Shown here: positions 44,285-54,796 of the stretch, one piece after another
How the letters are laid out: every line of letters begins with the position of its first letter
Position numbering within the stretch: the stretch's first letter is position 1
NCBI RefSeq assembly: GCF_009362785.1
Contig: NZ_WHNQ01000005.1
Location: 310,001 to 374,000 of the forward strand
DNA length: 64,000 nt
Direction: 5' to 3'
DNA from: Paraburkholderia atlantica
GTDB taxonomy: Bacteria; Pseudomonadota; Gammaproteobacteria; Burkholderiales; Burkholderiaceae
Notes under the pieces: generated by a model
Databases searched by the model: none
Told to the model about the DNA's origin: nothing
Seen by the model: only the letters and a program-made list of their open reading frames with translations
Translations under genes and position numbers: made by a program

Positions 44285-45439
44285 TTAGCCGCCCAGCAGC
44301 GCGTCCGAAAACTCCTCTGCGCTGAACGGCTGCAGATCCTCGACCTTTTCGCCGACGCCGATGAAATACACCGGAATCGGGCGCTGCCGCGCGATCGCCG
44401 CGAGAATGCCGCCCTTCGCGGTGCCGTCGAGCTTGGTGACGATCAGGCCGGTGAGGCCGAGCGCGTCGTCGAACGCCTTGACCTGCGTAAGCGCGTTCTG
44501 TCCCGTGTTGGCATCGATCACGAGCAGCACTTCGTGCGGCGCGCCGTCCTGCGCCTTGCCGATCACGCGCTTCACTTTGCGCAGCTCTTCCATCAGATGC
44601 AGCTGCGTGGGCAGGCGGCCGGCCGTGTCGGCCATCATCACGTCGATCTTGCGCGCGCGTGCGGCGCCGACCGCGTCGAAGATCACCGCGGCCGGATCGC
44701 CGCTTTCCTGCGCGACCACGGTCACATTGTTGCGCTGGCCCCAGACGGCGAGCTGCTCGCGCGCGGCGGCGCGGAACGTATCGCCGGCGGCGAGCAGCAC
44801 CGACTGGTGAAAGCTCTGCAGATGCTTCGCGAGCTTGCCGATGCTGGTGGTTTTGCCCGCGCCGTTAACGCCGGCGATCATCATCACGAGCGGCTGCGCG
44901 CGGCCGAGCATCAACGATTTTTCGAGCGGCTTCAGCAACTCGACGAGCAGCGTGCGCAGCGCGATCTTCACCTGCTGCGGGTCCGTCAGGCGTTCGCTGC
45001 GCACTTTCTCGCGCAGCGATTCGAGCAGGAATTCGGTCGCCTCGACGCCGGCGTCCGACATCAGCAGCGCGGTTTCGAGTTCCTCGTACAGGTCCTCGTC
45101 GATCTTCGTGCCGACGAAAATGCCGGTCAGGTTCGAACTGGTTTTCGCCAGGCCGCTCTTCAGGCGTGTGAGCCACGAGCGCTTCGCGCCGGCGTCCTGC
45201 ACGGGCGGCGGAACGATTTCGACGCTGTCGAGCCCGGTGTCTTGCGGCTCGGGCTGCGGCTCGATGATGGTCGTGGCCAGAGGGGGAACGGGGGGCGCGG
45301 CAGGCGCGACGGGTTCGGCGGGCGCAACCGGCTCGACGGCCTCGGCCTCAGGCGTCGCGCCGTCTTGCGCCGCCAGCGATTCGTCTGCGGCGGTATCGGA
45401 CTCTTTCGAACCCTTGAATCGTTTGAAAAAGCTGAACAT
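44285..45439 (-). CDS. ftsY: Signal recognition particle receptor FtsY
   Basis: A 384-residue GTPase that docks SRP-ribosome complexes at the inner membrane. After MFSFFKRFKG comes an acidic/Ala-Pro-rich A domain (to about 85), then the N domain and the G domain with GVNGAGKTTSIGKLA (P-loop), DTAGRLPTQLHLMEEL, TKLDGTAKGGILAAI and the closing FIGVGEKVEDLQPF. The ATG chosen begins the conserved MFSFFKRF start. It is divergent from rsmD. Confidence 0.96.
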   Translation of the reverse strand: MFSFFKRFKGSKESDTAADESLAAQDGATPEAEAVEPVAPAEPVAPAAPPVPPLATTIIEPQPEPQDTGLDSVEIVPPPVQDAGAKRSWLTRLKSGLAKTSSNLTGIFVGTKIDEDLYEELETALLMSDAGVEATEFLLESLREKVRSERLTDPQQVKIALRTLLVELLKPLEKSLMLGRAQPLVMMIAGVNGAGKTTSIGKLAKHLQSFHQSVLLAAGDTFRAAAREQLAVWGQRNNVTVVAQESGDPAAVIFDAVGAARARKIDVMMADTAGRLPTQLHLMEELRKVKRVIGKAQDGAPHEVLLVIDANTGQNALTQVKAFDDALGLTGLIVTKLDGTAKGGILAAIARQRPIPVYFIGVGEKVEDLQPFSAEEFSDALLGG

Positions 45440-45690
45440 GATCTGACGTATGGGAGAGCGCGCCGATGCGCGCAGCCGGCACGGGACCGGCGAAGCGGTG
45501 GGCAGCGCCGGGATGCGAAAAGGCGGGGCGCTGGCAGCCGCACATTTTATCAGGCGTGCCGCGGTGCGTCGTAGTGGCCGCCCGGGCAGGCTGGACGCGC
45601 GCTGCCCCTGTGGTAACGTGGGCGCTCCGGCCCCGCGCGCATCGGCGTCGCGGGCGTATTCACCACCTAGCTGAAACTGCACGATACTGC

Positions 45691-46305
45691 ATGCCTCGTT
45701 TAGCACCTTCACGCGCCGCTGGCGCTTCGTCCAAAGGCGGTAAGCCGCATGCCATTCGCATCATCGGCGGCGACTGGAAACGCACGCCGCTGCCCGTGCT
45801 CGATCTGGACGGCTTGCGCCCGACGCCCGACCGCGTCCGCGAAACGCTGTTCAACTGGCTCGGCCAGCGCCTGGACGGCCAGCACTGCCTCGATCTGTTC
45901 GCCGGTAGCGGCGCGCTCGGCTTCGAGGCCGCGTCGCGTGGCGCGGCGCGCGTGCTGATGGTGGAGCGTCATGCGCGCGCTGCCGGCCAGTTGCGCGCGA
46001 ACCAGCAGCGGCTCGATGCACGCATGATCGAAATCGCCGAGGCGGACGGCCTGCGTCTTGCGGCGAGTCTCGCGCCAGGCTCGTTCGACGTCGTGTTCCT
46101 CGATCCGCCGTTCGATGCCGATCTGCTCGGCAAGGCGCTCGCGGTGGCCGTGCCGCTCGTGCGCGCCGACGGTTATCTTTATGTCGAGGCCGGCGAAGCG
46201 CTCGAACCGACCGCACATGAGCCGCTCGCGGGCTGGGAGGTCGTGCGGCAGGGCAAGGCGGGCGCAGTGCACTTTCATTTGCTGCAGCGCGAAAATAAGG
46301 AATAA
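45691..46305 (+). CDS. rsmD: 16S rRNA (guanine-966 N2) methyltransferase
   Basis: A 204-residue class I methyltransferase. [20 protein letters not shown] and [16 protein letters not shown] are family-specific, [20 protein letters not shown] is the AdoMet motif, and [14 protein letters not shown] holds the catalytic DPPF. It methylates the 30S decoding region during ribosome assembly. It lies 100 bp before coaD in the common rsmD-coaD pair. Confidence 0.95.
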   Translation: MPRLAPSRAAGASSKGGKPHAIRIIGGDWKRTPLPVLDLDGLRPTPDRVRETLFNWLGQRLDGQHCLDLFAGSGALGFEAASRGAARVLMVERHARAAGQLRANQQRLDARMIEIAEADGLRLAASLAPGSFDVVFLDPPFDADLLGKALAVAVPLVRADGYLYVEAGEALEPTAHEPLAGWEVVRQGKAGAVHFHLLQRENKE

Positions 46306-46405
46306 TGCGCGTTCCAAAAAAGGGCCGGGCGGTTTATCGTCATCCGCGCCGGTGCGAAATACGTCGCTTGGACGTGCCCTTTTGTCTGAAAAGAGGAGAA
46401 GTCTC

Positions 46406-46915
46406 ATGGTAGTCGCCGTGTACCCGGGCACGTTCGACCCGCTGACGCGCGGTCACGAAGACCTCGTTCGGCGCGCGTCGAGCATCTTCGATACGCTGGT
46501 GGTGGGTGTCGCCGACAGCCGTGCCAAGAAGCCGTTTTTCACTCTCCAGGAGCGCCTCGCAATTGCGCATGAGGTGCTCGGCCACTACCCAAACGTCCAG
46601 GTGATGAGCTTCAAGGGACTGCTGAAGGACTTCGTGCGGACCAACAACGCGCGAGTGATCGTCAGGGGTCTGCGCGCGGTGTCGGACTTCGAGTACGAGT
46701 TCCAGATGGCGGGCATGAACCGCTATCTGCTGCCCGACGTCGAGACAATGTTCATGACGCCATCCGATCAGTATCAGTTCATCTCGGGCACGATCGTGCG
46801 CGAGATCGCGCAGTTGGGCGGCGACGTCAGCAAGTTCGTGTTCCCGTCGGTCGAAAAATGGCTGAAGGAGAAGGTCGCTTCGCTGGACCCACAGGGCGGC
46901 GCGCAGGGGACGTGA
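46406..46915 (+). CDS. coaD: Phosphopantetheine adenylyltransferase
   Basis: A 169-residue nucleotidyltransferase of coenzyme A synthesis, making dephospho-CoA from 4'-phosphopantetheine and [20 protein letters not shown] holds the T/HxGH-type site (His17). [22 protein letters not shown] and SSTIVREIA-like [21 protein letters not shown] are conserved. AGAGGAGA at 46391-46398 supports the ATG. Confidence 0.96.
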   Translation: MVVAVYPGTFDPLTRGHEDLVRRASSIFDTLVVGVADSRAKKPFFTLQERLAIAHEVLGHYPNVQVMSFKGLLKDFVRTNNARVIVRGLRAVSDFEYEFQMAGMNRYLLPDVETMFMTPSDQYQFISGTIVREIAQLGGDVSKFVFPSVEKWLKEKVASLDPQGGAQGT

Positions 46916-46972
46916 GCCTGAATCGCGCGAACGGCCGGTTTTGGCGGATCACTTAACCGACGCAGCGCAATG

Positions 46973-47320
46973 TCAGCTACCCTTCGCGGCCTTGGTGAAC
47001 GCCTCGGCCAGTTTGTCGAAGTGTCGGAGCGCCGCGGGTGTGAGCTCGACCTGTTTGCGGCGAGCATCTTCGGTGTCGTTGAGCAGGAGCCAGCCCTTTT
47101 CGCGCATTGACGTGATGCGGGCATGCAAGGTGGCCGGAGACCCAAGCGCACTTTGGGCCATCATGTCTCGAACTGACAGGCGTTCGTTTTTTTGCCTCAT
47201 GCGAGCAACGAACTCCAGGATCTTTTCTTCGAGCGGATCGAGCGCGGGAAGTGAGGGAAGACCTCGCAGTGCTTCGGTCAATTGAAGAAATCGAAGATAG
47301 ATATCAGCAGGGCGGGTCAT
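46973..47320 (-). CDS. Winged-helix transcriptional regulator (MarR-like)
   Basis: A 115-residue protein with a single DNA-binding domain: LDPLEEKILEFVARMRQ, RLSVRDMMAQSALGSPATLHARITSMREKGWL (helix-turn-helix) and DTEDARRKQVELTPAALRHFDKL (wing). The wing with Asp-x-Arg-Arg-Lys resembles MarR proteins, but the dimerisation helices are short. Start: ATG 47320 has GGAG 8 bp upstream; an in-frame ATG at 47326 is too close to it. It lies downstream of an unrecognised gene on the same strand and may regulate it. Confidence 0.68.
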   Translation of the reverse strand: MTRPADIYLRFLQLTEALRGLPSLPALDPLEEKILEFVARMRQKNERLSVRDMMAQSALGSPATLHARITSMREKGWLLLNDTEDARRKQVELTPAALRHFDKLAEAFTKAAKGS

Positions 47321-47480
47321 GACCATCGCTCCAATGAAAACGCCGCTCACCCGAGCGCGGAAAGCGAACCTTGATGCTGCCCAGCGGCAAACGGGCTTCC
47401 TTATTTTATCTCCATGTCCAGCTTTGGCGGCCGTTAAGGGAACTGCAGGGACGCGATGGAACTACGCTCGAATCGCAGCT

Positions 47481-48089
47481 CTACGGAGTCCGTATAACAC
47501 GATGGTCGTCGATCAGGTGACGAAGGCCGTACGGCGCTACGTGCTCGTAGAGGATCGGCCAATCGACCGCGAGTAGCGGAATCGTTGGGTCTTTCCGGCA
47601 CCAGTACGCAACAAACCGCGCCCAGCCCCCGAGGAATATTCCTTCGCCAGAACTCAGCAGACACGGAGGGCGAGCGACGGGCGGAACCAGTATCCGCGGC
47701 GTTCCCGCCGCCAGGATTTCAAGAGCGTCCGACGATTCGCGTGACGCCGGCAGACTGTCCTCGGTGTCGGACAAGTATCGACGCACTTCTTCCGCTACGC
47801 GTGTGCTGCGAAGCTCCAGGTAAGAGGCACGGATTTCATCGAGTGCTGAACTGGGCACACGCGAATAGTTGGAGTCCCCCAGTCTTTCCAACGCAGCGCG
47901 GCTGACGAAGTCAGGAAGCGCCCCCAACGTCGTTTCGCTGCCGCGCAACGCATCTTGAAAGACGGAATAGCACGCGAGCCATGGAGCAGGCGCGCAGCCC
48001 ACTGGTCGGCGTGCCGATGCCCACCGGTTCGGCCGGTTAGCGCGTTCCGTTCCCGCCTGTTCTCTCAGGTTCATTGCTATAAAAAACAT
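47481..48089 (-). CDS. Hypothetical protein in an accessory-looking islet
   Basis: A 202-residue frame not recognised with confidence. The N-terminal 40 residues are Arg/Ala/Pro-rich and may be non-native. From FQDALRGSETTLGALPDFVSRAALERLGD onward it looks like a folded protein, ending GIFLGGWARFVAYWCRKDPTIPLLAVDWPILYEH. That last block loosely resembles the ParB-like pattern 'G-R-H-R-x-A-Y ... IP-x-x-V', but this is a weak resemblance. No good ribosome site precedes either ATG (48089, 48074). GC content appears below that of neighbours. Confidence 0.5.
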   Translation of the reverse strand: MFFIAMNLREQAGTERANRPNRWASARRPVGCAPAPWLACYSVFQDALRGSETTLGALPDFVSRAALERLGDSNYSRVPSSALDEIRASYLELRSTRVAEEVRRYLSDTEDSLPASRESSDALEILAAGTPRILVPPVARPPCLLSSGEGIFLGGWARFVAYWCRKDPTIPLLAVDWPILYEHVAPYGLRHLIDDHRVIRTP

Positions 48090-48302
48090 ATCAATATGGG
48101 CGTGGCTCTATATTCTCGTCGAGCCCGGCATAAAGCTATAGATGGGTTTTCGGTCGCGTTGCGCCGAACTTGAGGGTCCCACGAAATTTTTCCGGGAGCG
48201 TCGCGATGGCTCGAACCGGAAGCCTGCTGCTTGTCCTCGCGGAACGCCATACATGCACGCTATGATGCATTCCACAAAGGCAACCGAGGATGGCTAACCG
48301 CA

Positions 48303-48932
48303 ATGTCTAGCTTACGTTTGCATTTTTGGTCGATCGCTGGGACCGTGGTCGCGTTTCTGGTGTCGCTGTGGATCAATCAGGAGGTGTTTGCGCACACGTC
48401 GTTCGTGCGAGGAGTCAACTGGGTTTTTCTGCCTTCTGGTGTTCGGCTACTGAGCACGTTGCTGCTTGGATTCGATGGTGCAATCGGCCTGCTGCTTGCC
48501 GGACTGGTTACCGACTTTCTGTACTGGTTTCCGCATGATCCGGTGCGTGCAACAGCCGGCGCTTTGCTTGGGTCTTTGGCACCGTATCTGGTGTACCGAA
48601 TTGCGCTCGAGTATTACGATCTGCGCGCATCGTTGATGAACCTGACGCCGAAGCGGCTTCTTGTTCTGGCTGTCGCCTATTCGGTGGTAAATCCGCTGTT
48701 TCATCACCTGTGGTTCGCGCTGACCGGCACGACGAAGAACTGGTTCGAGAGCTTCTTCACGATGTTCGTGGGCGATCTGACCGGCGCGCTGATCATGCTG
48801 TATGTGATGAAGGGATTGCTGGCCTTGTTGCCGAAACAGCCCGGCAATTCACGCATGTCGAATGGCATGTTCAGCATCCAGTTGGCGTTGAACAGCGCAT
48901 ACGCCAATCAGTTAGCAACGAAGCCGACCTGA
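48303..48932 (+). CDS. Integral membrane protein, MASE1-like
   Basis: A protein of about 209 residues with six or seven hydrophobic segments. WVFLPSGVRLLSTLLLGFDGAIGLLLAGLVTD resembles the MASE1 membrane-sensor domain (P-x-G-x-R motif in helix 2), but no GGDEF, kinase or other output domain follows. The ATG at 48303 begins the hydrophobic stretch; the longer frame from 48231 adds a soluble head without support. Function is unknown. Confidence 0.65.
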   Translation: MSSLRLHFWSIAGTVVAFLVSLWINQEVFAHTSFVRGVNWVFLPSGVRLLSTLLLGFDGAIGLLLAGLVTDFLYWFPHDPVRATAGALLGSLAPYLVYRIALEYYDLRASLMNLTPKRLLVLAVAYSVVNPLFHHLWFALTGTTKNWFESFFTMFVGDLTGALIMLYVMKGLLALLPKQPGNSRMSNGMFSIQLALNSAYANQLATKPT

Positions 48933-48996
48933 CCGAGAAGCGCGGCAGTCCATGATCCTCGCGCGGGATTGCACGACCGTGCGGGGGCGGAAAAGC

Positions 48997-49292
<296 letters not shown>

Positions 49293-49320
49293 CGTTCGCG
49301 GGGGACGCGCAAAACGAAAC

Positions 49321-49354
49321 GGCGAAGGCCAGCGGGCCTTCGCCGGTTTTTTTT
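49321..49354 (+). terminator. Rho-independent terminator after the ferredoxin gene
   Basis: GGCGAAGGCC (49321-49330), loop AGCG, GGCCTTCGCC (49335-49344), then GG and eight T. It also sits 16 bp past the end of the convergent hisC. Confidence 0.9.
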
Positions 49355-49369
49355 GCGGAGGCGTTTCCG

Positions 49370-50449
49370 TTATCCGACGTAAGCGCTGAAAATACCGCGC
49401 AACGCGTCGAGCAGGACGTCGCATTCGGTGTCGGTGCCGACGGAGATCCGCAGATGCTGGTCAATCCGCGGTGCGTTGAAATGCCGCACGAAAATTTCCT
49501 TTTCCCGCAGCCGCGACGCGAGCGTCGCCGCGTCGTACCCTTGATGCCGCGCGAACAGCAGATTCGCGGCCGACGGCACCACCTCGAAGCCGAGCGCGGT
49601 CAATTCCGCCGCGAGCCGTTCACGGCTCGCGATCACCTTCGCGCAGCATTCGCGAAACCAGGCGTCGTCTTCGTACGCGGCGGTGGCCGCGGCTTGCGCG
49701 AGACGGTCGAGCGGGTACGAATTGAAGCTGTCCTTCACGCGATTGAGCGCATCGATCAGCGCCGCATCGCCGAACGCAAAGCCGACGCGCATGCCGGCGA
49801 GCGAACGTGACTTCGACACGGTCTGCACGACAAGCAGATTCGGATAGCGGTCGATCAGCGCAATCGCCGACTCGGCGCCGAAGTCGACATAGGCTTCGTC
49901 GATCACCACGACCGAATCAGGATGGCTCGCGACGAGGCGTTCGATTTCCGCCAGCGGCAACGGCCGGCCGGTCGGCGCGTTCGGATTCGGAAACAGGATT
50001 GCGCCATTGGGCACCGCGTAGTCGTCGACGTTGATTGCGAAGCTCTCGTCGAGCGGGACGGTACGGTAGTCGACCTCGAACAGCTTCGCGTAGGTCGGAT
50101 AGAAGCTGTAGGTGATGTCGGGAAACAGCAGCGGCTTGTCGTGCTTCAGCAAGGCCTGGAATGTTAGCGCGAGCACTTCGTCCGAGCCGTTGCCCGCGAA
50201 TACCTGATCGGCGAGGATGCCGTGATACGCGGCGACCGTTTCGCGGAGCTTGCGTGCGCTCGGATCGGGATAGCGGCGCAGTGCGTCGGCCGTGTCGCCA
50301 AGCTCGCGGCGGATCGCGTCGAGCACGCGCGGCGACGGCGGATACGGATTCTCATTGGTGTTCAGCTTCACCGGATGCGCGAGCGCGGGCTGCTCGCCCG
50401 GCACGTAAGGCGTCAGACGGTGAACGATGTCGCTCCAGTAGCGGCTCAA
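49370..50449 (-). CDS. hisC: Histidinol-phosphate aminotransferase
   Basis: A 359-residue fold-type I PLP enzyme of histidine synthesis. [16 protein letters not shown] opens the fold. [41 protein letters not shown] and the Schiff-base lysine in [18 protein letters not shown] are conserved. Its distance from other his genes in this window suggests it is one of the paralogues Burkholderiaceae often carry, so aromatic or imidazole specificity is not certain. Confidence 0.93.
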   Translation of the reverse strand: MSRYWSDIVHRLTPYVPGEQPALAHPVKLNTNENPYPPSPRVLDAIRRELGDTADALRRYPDPSARKLRETVAAYHGILADQVFAGNGSDEVLALTFQALLKHDKPLLFPDITYSFYPTYAKLFEVDYRTVPLDESFAINVDDYAVPNGAILFPNPNAPTGRPLPLAEIERLVASHPDSVVVIDEAYVDFGAESAIALIDRYPNLLVVQTVSKSRSLAGMRVGFAFGDAALIDALNRVKDSFNSYPLDRLAQAAATAAYEDDAWFRECCAKVIASRERLAAELTALGFEVVPSAANLLFARHQGYDAATLASRLREKEIFVRHFNAPRIDQHLRISVGTDTECDVLLDALRGIFSAYVG

Positions 50450-50499
50450 GCGATTCTCCTCACGGGGTCGATTGCGGGTTTCGATGGATGTGGCGCGCG

Positions 50500-51105
50500 T
50501 CAGCTGTTGTTGCGATGCAGTTGCATCATTGCGCGTTCGAGCTCGCCCTTGATGATCTGCGGCATCACCGCGAGCGCGCGCTCGATCGACGCGTCGATGA
50601 CCTCTTGCTCTTCTCGCCGTGGCGGCTTCAGCACATAGTTCGCGACGTCGGGCTTCACGCCGGCGCGCGCGCTTTCGTGAATCAGATCGCGCGGATGACC
50701 GATGCCGATCCGCAGCCGCCAGTATTGCTGCGACGACAGATGCGCGCTGATGTCCTTCAGGCCATTATGCCCGCCGCTGCCGCCGCCGAGCTTCAGCTTG
50801 ACGCTGCCGGGCGGCATGTCGAGCTCGTCGTGCGCGACGAGGATCTCGTCGGGAAGAATCTTGAAGAATTGCGCGAGCGCGACAACCGATTGACCGGAGC
50901 GGTTCATATAGGTCTGCGGCTGAAGCAGATGAACTTCCTCGCCATGCAGCCGCGCCTTCGCGTAAAAGCCATGAAAGCGCCGCTCGTCGCGCAGCGTCGT
51001 GCCTGCCTCGCGCGCGAGTTGATCGACCAGCCAGAAGCCGGCGTTGTGACGCGTCGCGGTGTATTCGGCGCCCGGATTGCCGAGCCCGACGATCAGCTTG
51101 ATCAT
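50500..51105 (-). CDS. pth: Peptidyl-tRNA hydrolase
   Basis: A 201-residue enzyme that recycles peptidyl-tRNA dropped from ribosomes. [24 protein letters not shown] contains the catalytic His20; [46 protein letters not shown] and RLRIGIGHP are the remaining signatures. It follows rplY, the common L25-pth pairing, though a terminator separates them. Confidence 0.96.
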   Translation of the reverse strand: MIKLIVGLGNPGAEYTATRHNAGFWLVDQLAREAGTTLRDERRFHGFYAKARLHGEEVHLLQPQTYMNRSGQSVVALAQFFKILPDEILVAHDELDMPPGSVKLKLGGGSGGHNGLKDISAHLSSQQYWRLRIGIGHPRDLIHESARAGVKPDVANYVLKPPRREEQEVIDASIERALAVMPQIIKGELERAMMQLHRNNS

Positions 51106-51158
51106 GATTGCGTGAGTCCACCAGGTCCGGAAGCGAAACGCACCGGACTAAAAAGCCG

Positions 51159-51191
51159 AAAAAAAACCCGCCAGGGCGAACCTCGGCGGGT
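51159..51191 (-). terminator. Rho-independent terminator between rplY and pth
   Basis: Read on the minus strand: ACCCGCC, loop, GGCGGGT followed by eight T. It lies 62 bp past the rplY stop and before pth, so L25 can be expressed more than Pth. Confidence 0.85.
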
Positions 51192-51252
51192 CACATCGAC
51201 CGTTTCATCCGAAACGGATCGAGAGGATTGCTTGCTTCGAACCGAAAGGCTC

Positions 51253-51870
51253 TTAAGCAGCCGGCGTTTCGCCGCCTTCAGCAGCAGCAGCGTCTTCAGC
51301 GATTGCGCCAGCCGGGATCGTTGCAGCAGCGACCACCGGGTTTTCCGCGTCGACGTGGGCGACGAGCGCCACACCTGCCGGCAGCGGGATGTCCTTCGCG
51401 TGAACCGATTGACCTGCTTCGATCTTCGCGAGGTCAACTTCGATGAATTCCGGCAGTGCCGACGGAAGGCACTCGATTTCGATTTCGTTGATGACGTGCG
51501 AGATCACCGCGCTCGACAGCTTCACTGCCGGGTTGGTTTCCTGGTTCAGGAAGTGCAGCGGCACCTTGGTGTGCAGCTTCTTCGACGCGTCGACGCGCTG
51601 GAAGTCCACGTGCAGCACGAGCTGACGGAACGGATGGTATTGCACGTCGCGCAGCAGAACCTGTTGCGACTTGCCTGCCACTTCCAGGTCGAGGATCGAC
51701 GAGTGGAAAACTTCTTTCTTCAGCGCGTGCCACAGGGCGTTGTGATCGAGTTCGATCAGTTGCGTGTCAGCACCAGCGCCATAAACGATACCCGGAGTCT
51801 TGCCCGAGTTACGCAGGCGGCGGCTCGCACCCGTACCTTGCTGGGAACGCTCGAAAGCGACTACTTTCAT
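51253..51870 (-). CDS. rplY: 50S ribosomal protein L25 (general stress protein Ctc family)
   Basis: A 205-residue two-domain L25. The N-terminal 5S-rRNA-binding domain starts [31 protein letters not shown], and the TL5/Ctc-type C-terminal domain continues to an Ala/Glu-rich tail. This is the long form (E. coli L25 has only 94 residues). The ATG starting MKVVAFERS is chosen; six extra residues upstream lack support. Confidence 0.96.
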   Translation of the reverse strand: MKVVAFERSQQGTGASRRLRNSGKTPGIVYGAGADTQLIELDHNALWHALKKEVFHSSILDLEVAGKSQQVLLRDVQYHPFRQLVLHVDFQRVDASKKLHTKVPLHFLNQETNPAVKLSSAVISHVINEIEIECLPSALPEFIEVDLAKIEAGQSVHAKDIPLPAGVALVAHVDAENPVVAAATIPAGAIAEDAAAAEGGETPAA

Positions 51871-51982
51871 GTTGAATCTCCAATGCACTGCCCGCGACCA
51901 GGCAGTAAAAACAGGGCCTCGAAGCCGTATTGGCTGAGGCCCAGGAAAGCGGCAAGAACCTTCGTTCGTTCATGCCGATTGT

Positions 51983-52027
51983 GCGAAAACGCCGCGTGTC
52001 GCATGAAGCGGTACGCGGCGTCTTCGC
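51983..52027 (-). terminator. Hairpin terminator-like element between prs and rplY
   Basis: ACGCCGCGT (51989-51997) pairs with ACGCGGCGT (52013-52021), extended by GCGAA/TTCGC with one mismatch. On the minus strand the inner stem is followed by TTTTCGC. It lies just past the prs stop and could attenuate read-through into rplY. Confidence 0.5.
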
Positions 52028-52033
52028 AAATGC

Positions 52034-52990
52034 TTAACTTTCAGCGAACAGCGACATCACCGAATCGCCGCGGCGGATGCGCGAGAACGTTTCGGCCAGC
52101 AAACCGGCGCTCGTCAGCGAACGGATCTTCGCGCACGAACGGGCTTCTTCGCCGAGCGGGATCGTGTCCGTGACTACGAGTTCGTCGAGTGCGGAGGCGG
52201 CGATACGTTCGCCCGCGCCGCCCGACAGAACCGGGTGGGTGGCGTACGCGAACACCTGCTTCGCGCCGCGTTCCTTCAGTACCTGCGCGGCCTTGCACAG
52301 CGTGCCTGCGGTGTCGACCATGTCGTCCATGATCACGCAGGTGCGGCCTTCGACTTCACCGATGATGTTCATCACTTCGGCGACGTTCGCCTTCGGACGA
52401 CGCTTGTCGATAATCGCGAGATCGCAATTGAGTTGCTTCGCCAACGCACGGGCGCGGACCACACCGCCGACGTCCGGCGAAACGACCATCAGGTTGTCGT
52501 AGTTCTGCTTGCGCAGATCGCCGAGCAGCACGGGCGTTGCGTAGATGTTGTCGACCGGGATGTCGAAGAAGCCTTGAATCTGGTCGGCGTGCAGATCCAT
52601 CGTGATGATCCGCTCGACGCCGGCGATTTCCAGCATGTTCGCCACGACCTTCGCCGAGATGGCGACGCGCGCCGAACGCGGGCGACGATCTTGACGGGCA
52701 TAACCGAAGTAGGGGATGGCTGCGGTGATCCGGCCTGCGGATGCGCGCTTGAGCGCATCGACCATGATCATCAGTTCCATCAGATTGTCGTTAGTCGGCG
52801 CGCACGTGGATTGCAGGACGAAGACATCCTTGCCGCGCACGTTTTCCTGAATCTCGACCTGGATTTCACCGTCGGAGAAACGGCTAACCATTGCTTTGCC
52901 GAGGGGAATACCGAGGTTTTTGACGACTTCCTGTGCAAGCGCGGGATTTGCGTTGCCAGTAAAAACCATCAGGCCGTCATGGCTGCTCAT
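52034..52990 (-). CDS. prs: Ribose-phosphate pyrophosphokinase
   Basis: A 318-residue enzyme making PRPP from ribose-5-phosphate and [28 protein letters not shown], the flexible-loop [42 protein letters not shown] and the PRPP loop [13 protein letters not shown] are intact. The second of two adjacent ATGs (52990) is better spaced from AGG and gives the usual start [12 protein letters not shown]. tRNA-Gln and ispE lie upstream on the same strand. Confidence 0.97.
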   Translation of the reverse strand: MSSHDGLMVFTGNANPALAQEVVKNLGIPLGKAMVSRFSDGEIQVEIQENVRGKDVFVLQSTCAPTNDNLMELMIMVDALKRASAGRITAAIPYFGYARQDRRPRSARVAISAKVVANMLEIAGVERIITMDLHADQIQGFFDIPVDNIYATPVLLGDLRKQNYDNLMVVSPDVGGVVRARALAKQLNCDLAIIDKRRPKANVAEVMNIIGEVEGRTCVIMDDMVDTAGTLCKAAQVLKERGAKQVFAYATHPVLSGGAGERIAASALDELVVTDTIPLGEEARSCAKIRSLTSAGLLAETFSRIRRGDSVMSLFAES

Positions 52991-53063
52991 CATGCACCTA
53001 CTTCAGGCTGGGGCGGGAGAATGTGAATTACTGCGGCGAACTACAGCGAACTACGAGAATTTT

Positions 53064-53140
53064 TGGCAGGGGAGAAAGGATTCGAACCTTTGCATGCCGG
53101 AATCAAAATCCGGTGCCTTAACCAGCTTGGCGACTCCCCT
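53064..53140 (-). tRNA. tRNA-Gln (anticodon TTG)
   Basis: A 77-nt gene including an encoded CCA. Acceptor AGGGGAG pairs with CTCCCCT, followed by discriminator G and CCA. The anticodon stem CCGGA/TCCGG closes a loop with TTG, which reads CAA/CAG. The T-arm AAAGG-TTCGAAT-CCTTT is canonical. It sits between ispE and prs on the same strand, a common position in beta- and gammaproteobacteria. Confidence 0.96.
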
Positions 53141-53192
53141 ACACTAACTTTGAGCTCCGCCGAACGTGGAGTTGCGTTCGACGATGCAAAAC

Positions 53193-54074
53193 TTATGACG
53201 CGAAAGCAAAGAGTGGATGCTGATCCAAGCCCGCTGCTACTGCGCTATTCCATTCGCCGGGCAGTTTGGCTTGCGCCGCTACTGCTTCAGCTTTGCTACG
53301 GAACGCTGCAAAAACACTGGCACCCGATCCGGACATCCGCGCTGGTGCGACGTTCTCAAACCACCGCAACACTTGCGCTACTTCCGCGTACTTTCCTACC
53401 ACAACCTGCTGCATGTCATTCCGGCCGAAGCTTTCTGGCCACTCAGTGTTGCAGCTGTGTTCTGCAGGAAAGTCCGTAATTATGAGAGGCTTTGTATCTC
53501 TTGTCAACGCTTTTTCGGAAAAAATCGCTGCAGTTGGAACCTGCACCCTCGGTGTCACTACCAGAAAGTGACGCGGCGGCAATTGTACAACGTCTAATGA
53601 TTCTCCGACACCCTCTGCGAACGCATTTTTTCCAAATACAAAGAAAGGCACGTCCGCGCCGAGCTTCAACGCAAGTTCCTGCAACTCCTGACGTGGCAGA
53701 TCGAGCTTCCACAGGCGATTGAGCGCGAGCAGCGTCGTCGCCGCGTCGGAACTGCCGCCGCCAAGGCCAGCGCCCATCGGCAGGCGCTTGTCGATTTCGA
53801 TATCGACGCCTTCGCGAGAGCCCGTATGCGACTTCAGCAACGTCGCGGCACGTACGGTCAGGTCATGCTCGGGTGGAACGGCGGCGATTTCGGTGCGGCG
53901 CGTGATGAGACCGTCGTCGCGTCGCGTGAAGTGCAGCGTGTCGCCCCAGTCGAGCAACTGGAAGACCGTTTGCAATGTGTGATAACCATCCAGCCGACGG
54001 CCGGTGATGTGCAGGAAGAGATTGAGTTTCGCTGGCGCGAGACAGTCGCGCAGCGAGTCGGTCGTTTCGATCAT
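53193..54074 (-). CDS. ispE: 4-diphosphocytidyl-2-C-methyl-D-erythritol kinase
   Basis: A 293-residue GHMP kinase of the MEP isoprenoid pathway. [26 protein letters not shown] is the substrate-binding start, [22 protein letters not shown] is the ATP loop, and [16 protein letters not shown] is the third GHMP motif. Length is normal. It follows lolB and precedes tRNA-Gln/prs, the classic lolB-ispE-prs order. Confidence 0.96.
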   Translation of the reverse strand: MIETTDSLRDCLAPAKLNLFLHITGRRLDGYHTLQTVFQLLDWGDTLHFTRRDDGLITRRTEIAAVPPEHDLTVRAATLLKSHTGSREGVDIEIDKRLPMGAGLGGGSSDAATTLLALNRLWKLDLPRQELQELALKLGADVPFFVFGKNAFAEGVGESLDVVQLPPRHFLVVTPRVQVPTAAIFSEKALTRDTKPLIITDFPAEHSCNTEWPESFGRNDMQQVVVGKYAEVAQVLRWFENVAPARMSGSGASVFAAFRSKAEAVAAQAKLPGEWNSAVAAGLDQHPLFAFAS

Positions 54075-54163
54075 GAGTGAAGGCTACATGCGCCATGGTG
54101 GCGCTAAACGGGTAGCAAGGTTACGTGAGCGGATGCCGGGACAAACGCCCCAGCAACAACGAC

Positions 54164-54796
54164 TCACTGATCCAGCACGAGCTTGATGTCGAGCGGCGGC
54201 TCCGAGCGGCTCAGATTGACGCGCTTCACGCCGGTGGCTGGCGCGTCGGCATAGGCGACATAGTCGATCGTCCAGCCGTCCTGGGTGATCTGCTTCAGGC
54301 GTGACGGTTGCTCGGGATCCTTCTCGGTCTGCGCGCGGGAGGTCGGCGCCGGCGACGGCTGCAACCAGTAGCGCAACCCTTCGACCGGCAGCGTGAAGCC
54401 GAGCGCGTTCTGCATCAGCGTCGACACGTTGTCGGCGGTGAGCGGCTGGCGGTTCGGCAACTCGAGCGTCGCCGAAGCCGGCGACGAGGTCACGATGGCC
54501 AGCGTCTGGCCGAGCGGGTTGCGCAATTGCAGCGTGACGGTGTCGCCGGTTTCCTGCCACGAGAAATTGCCGTAGGCGTTGCGCTGCTGGCCGTTCTGGT
54601 CGTTGTACTGAACCGCGAAGCGGCCCTGATACGAGCGACTCGTCTGCGCGGTGACTTCGGTCGCGGCATTCGACGTGGACGGCCCCTGCGGCTTTACCGA
54701 CGCGCAGCCCGCCAACGCGACAACTGCTGCCGCCGCGCAACCAAGCGCGATGCCGCGCGGCGCCATGGAAAAAGAAATCAAACGGGAAAGACGCAT
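54164..54796 (-). CDS. lolB: Outer-membrane lipoprotein insertion protein LolB
   Basis: A 210-residue lipoprotein. The signal peptide ends VALAGC with the lipidated Cys near residue 29. The mature part has the LolA/LolB half-barrel start SYQGRFAVQYNDQNGQQRNAYGNFSW and DTVTLQLRNPLGQTLAIV, and the C-terminal DGWTIDYVAYAD strand. It accepts lipoproteins from LolA and inserts them in the outer membrane. Its ATG overlaps the stop of the TPR gene by one base (TGATG), so it is translationally coupled. Confidence 0.92.
   Translation of the reverse strand: MRLSRLISFSMAPRGIALGCAAAAVVALAGCASVKPQGPSTSNAATEVTAQTSRSYQGRFAVQYNDQNGQQRNAYGNFSWQETGDTVTLQLRNPLGQTLAIVTSSPASATLELPNRQPLTADNVSTLMQNALGFTLPVEGLRYWLQPSPAPTSRAQTEKDPEQPSRLKQITQDGWTIDYVAYADAPATGVKRVNLSRSEPPLDIKLVLDQ

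Noticed and set aside
48231..48302. Upstream 24-codon extension of the MASE1-like gene
   Set aside because: The extension is soluble, lacks a ribosome site, and precedes a natural membrane-protein start; the ATG at 48303 is simpler.
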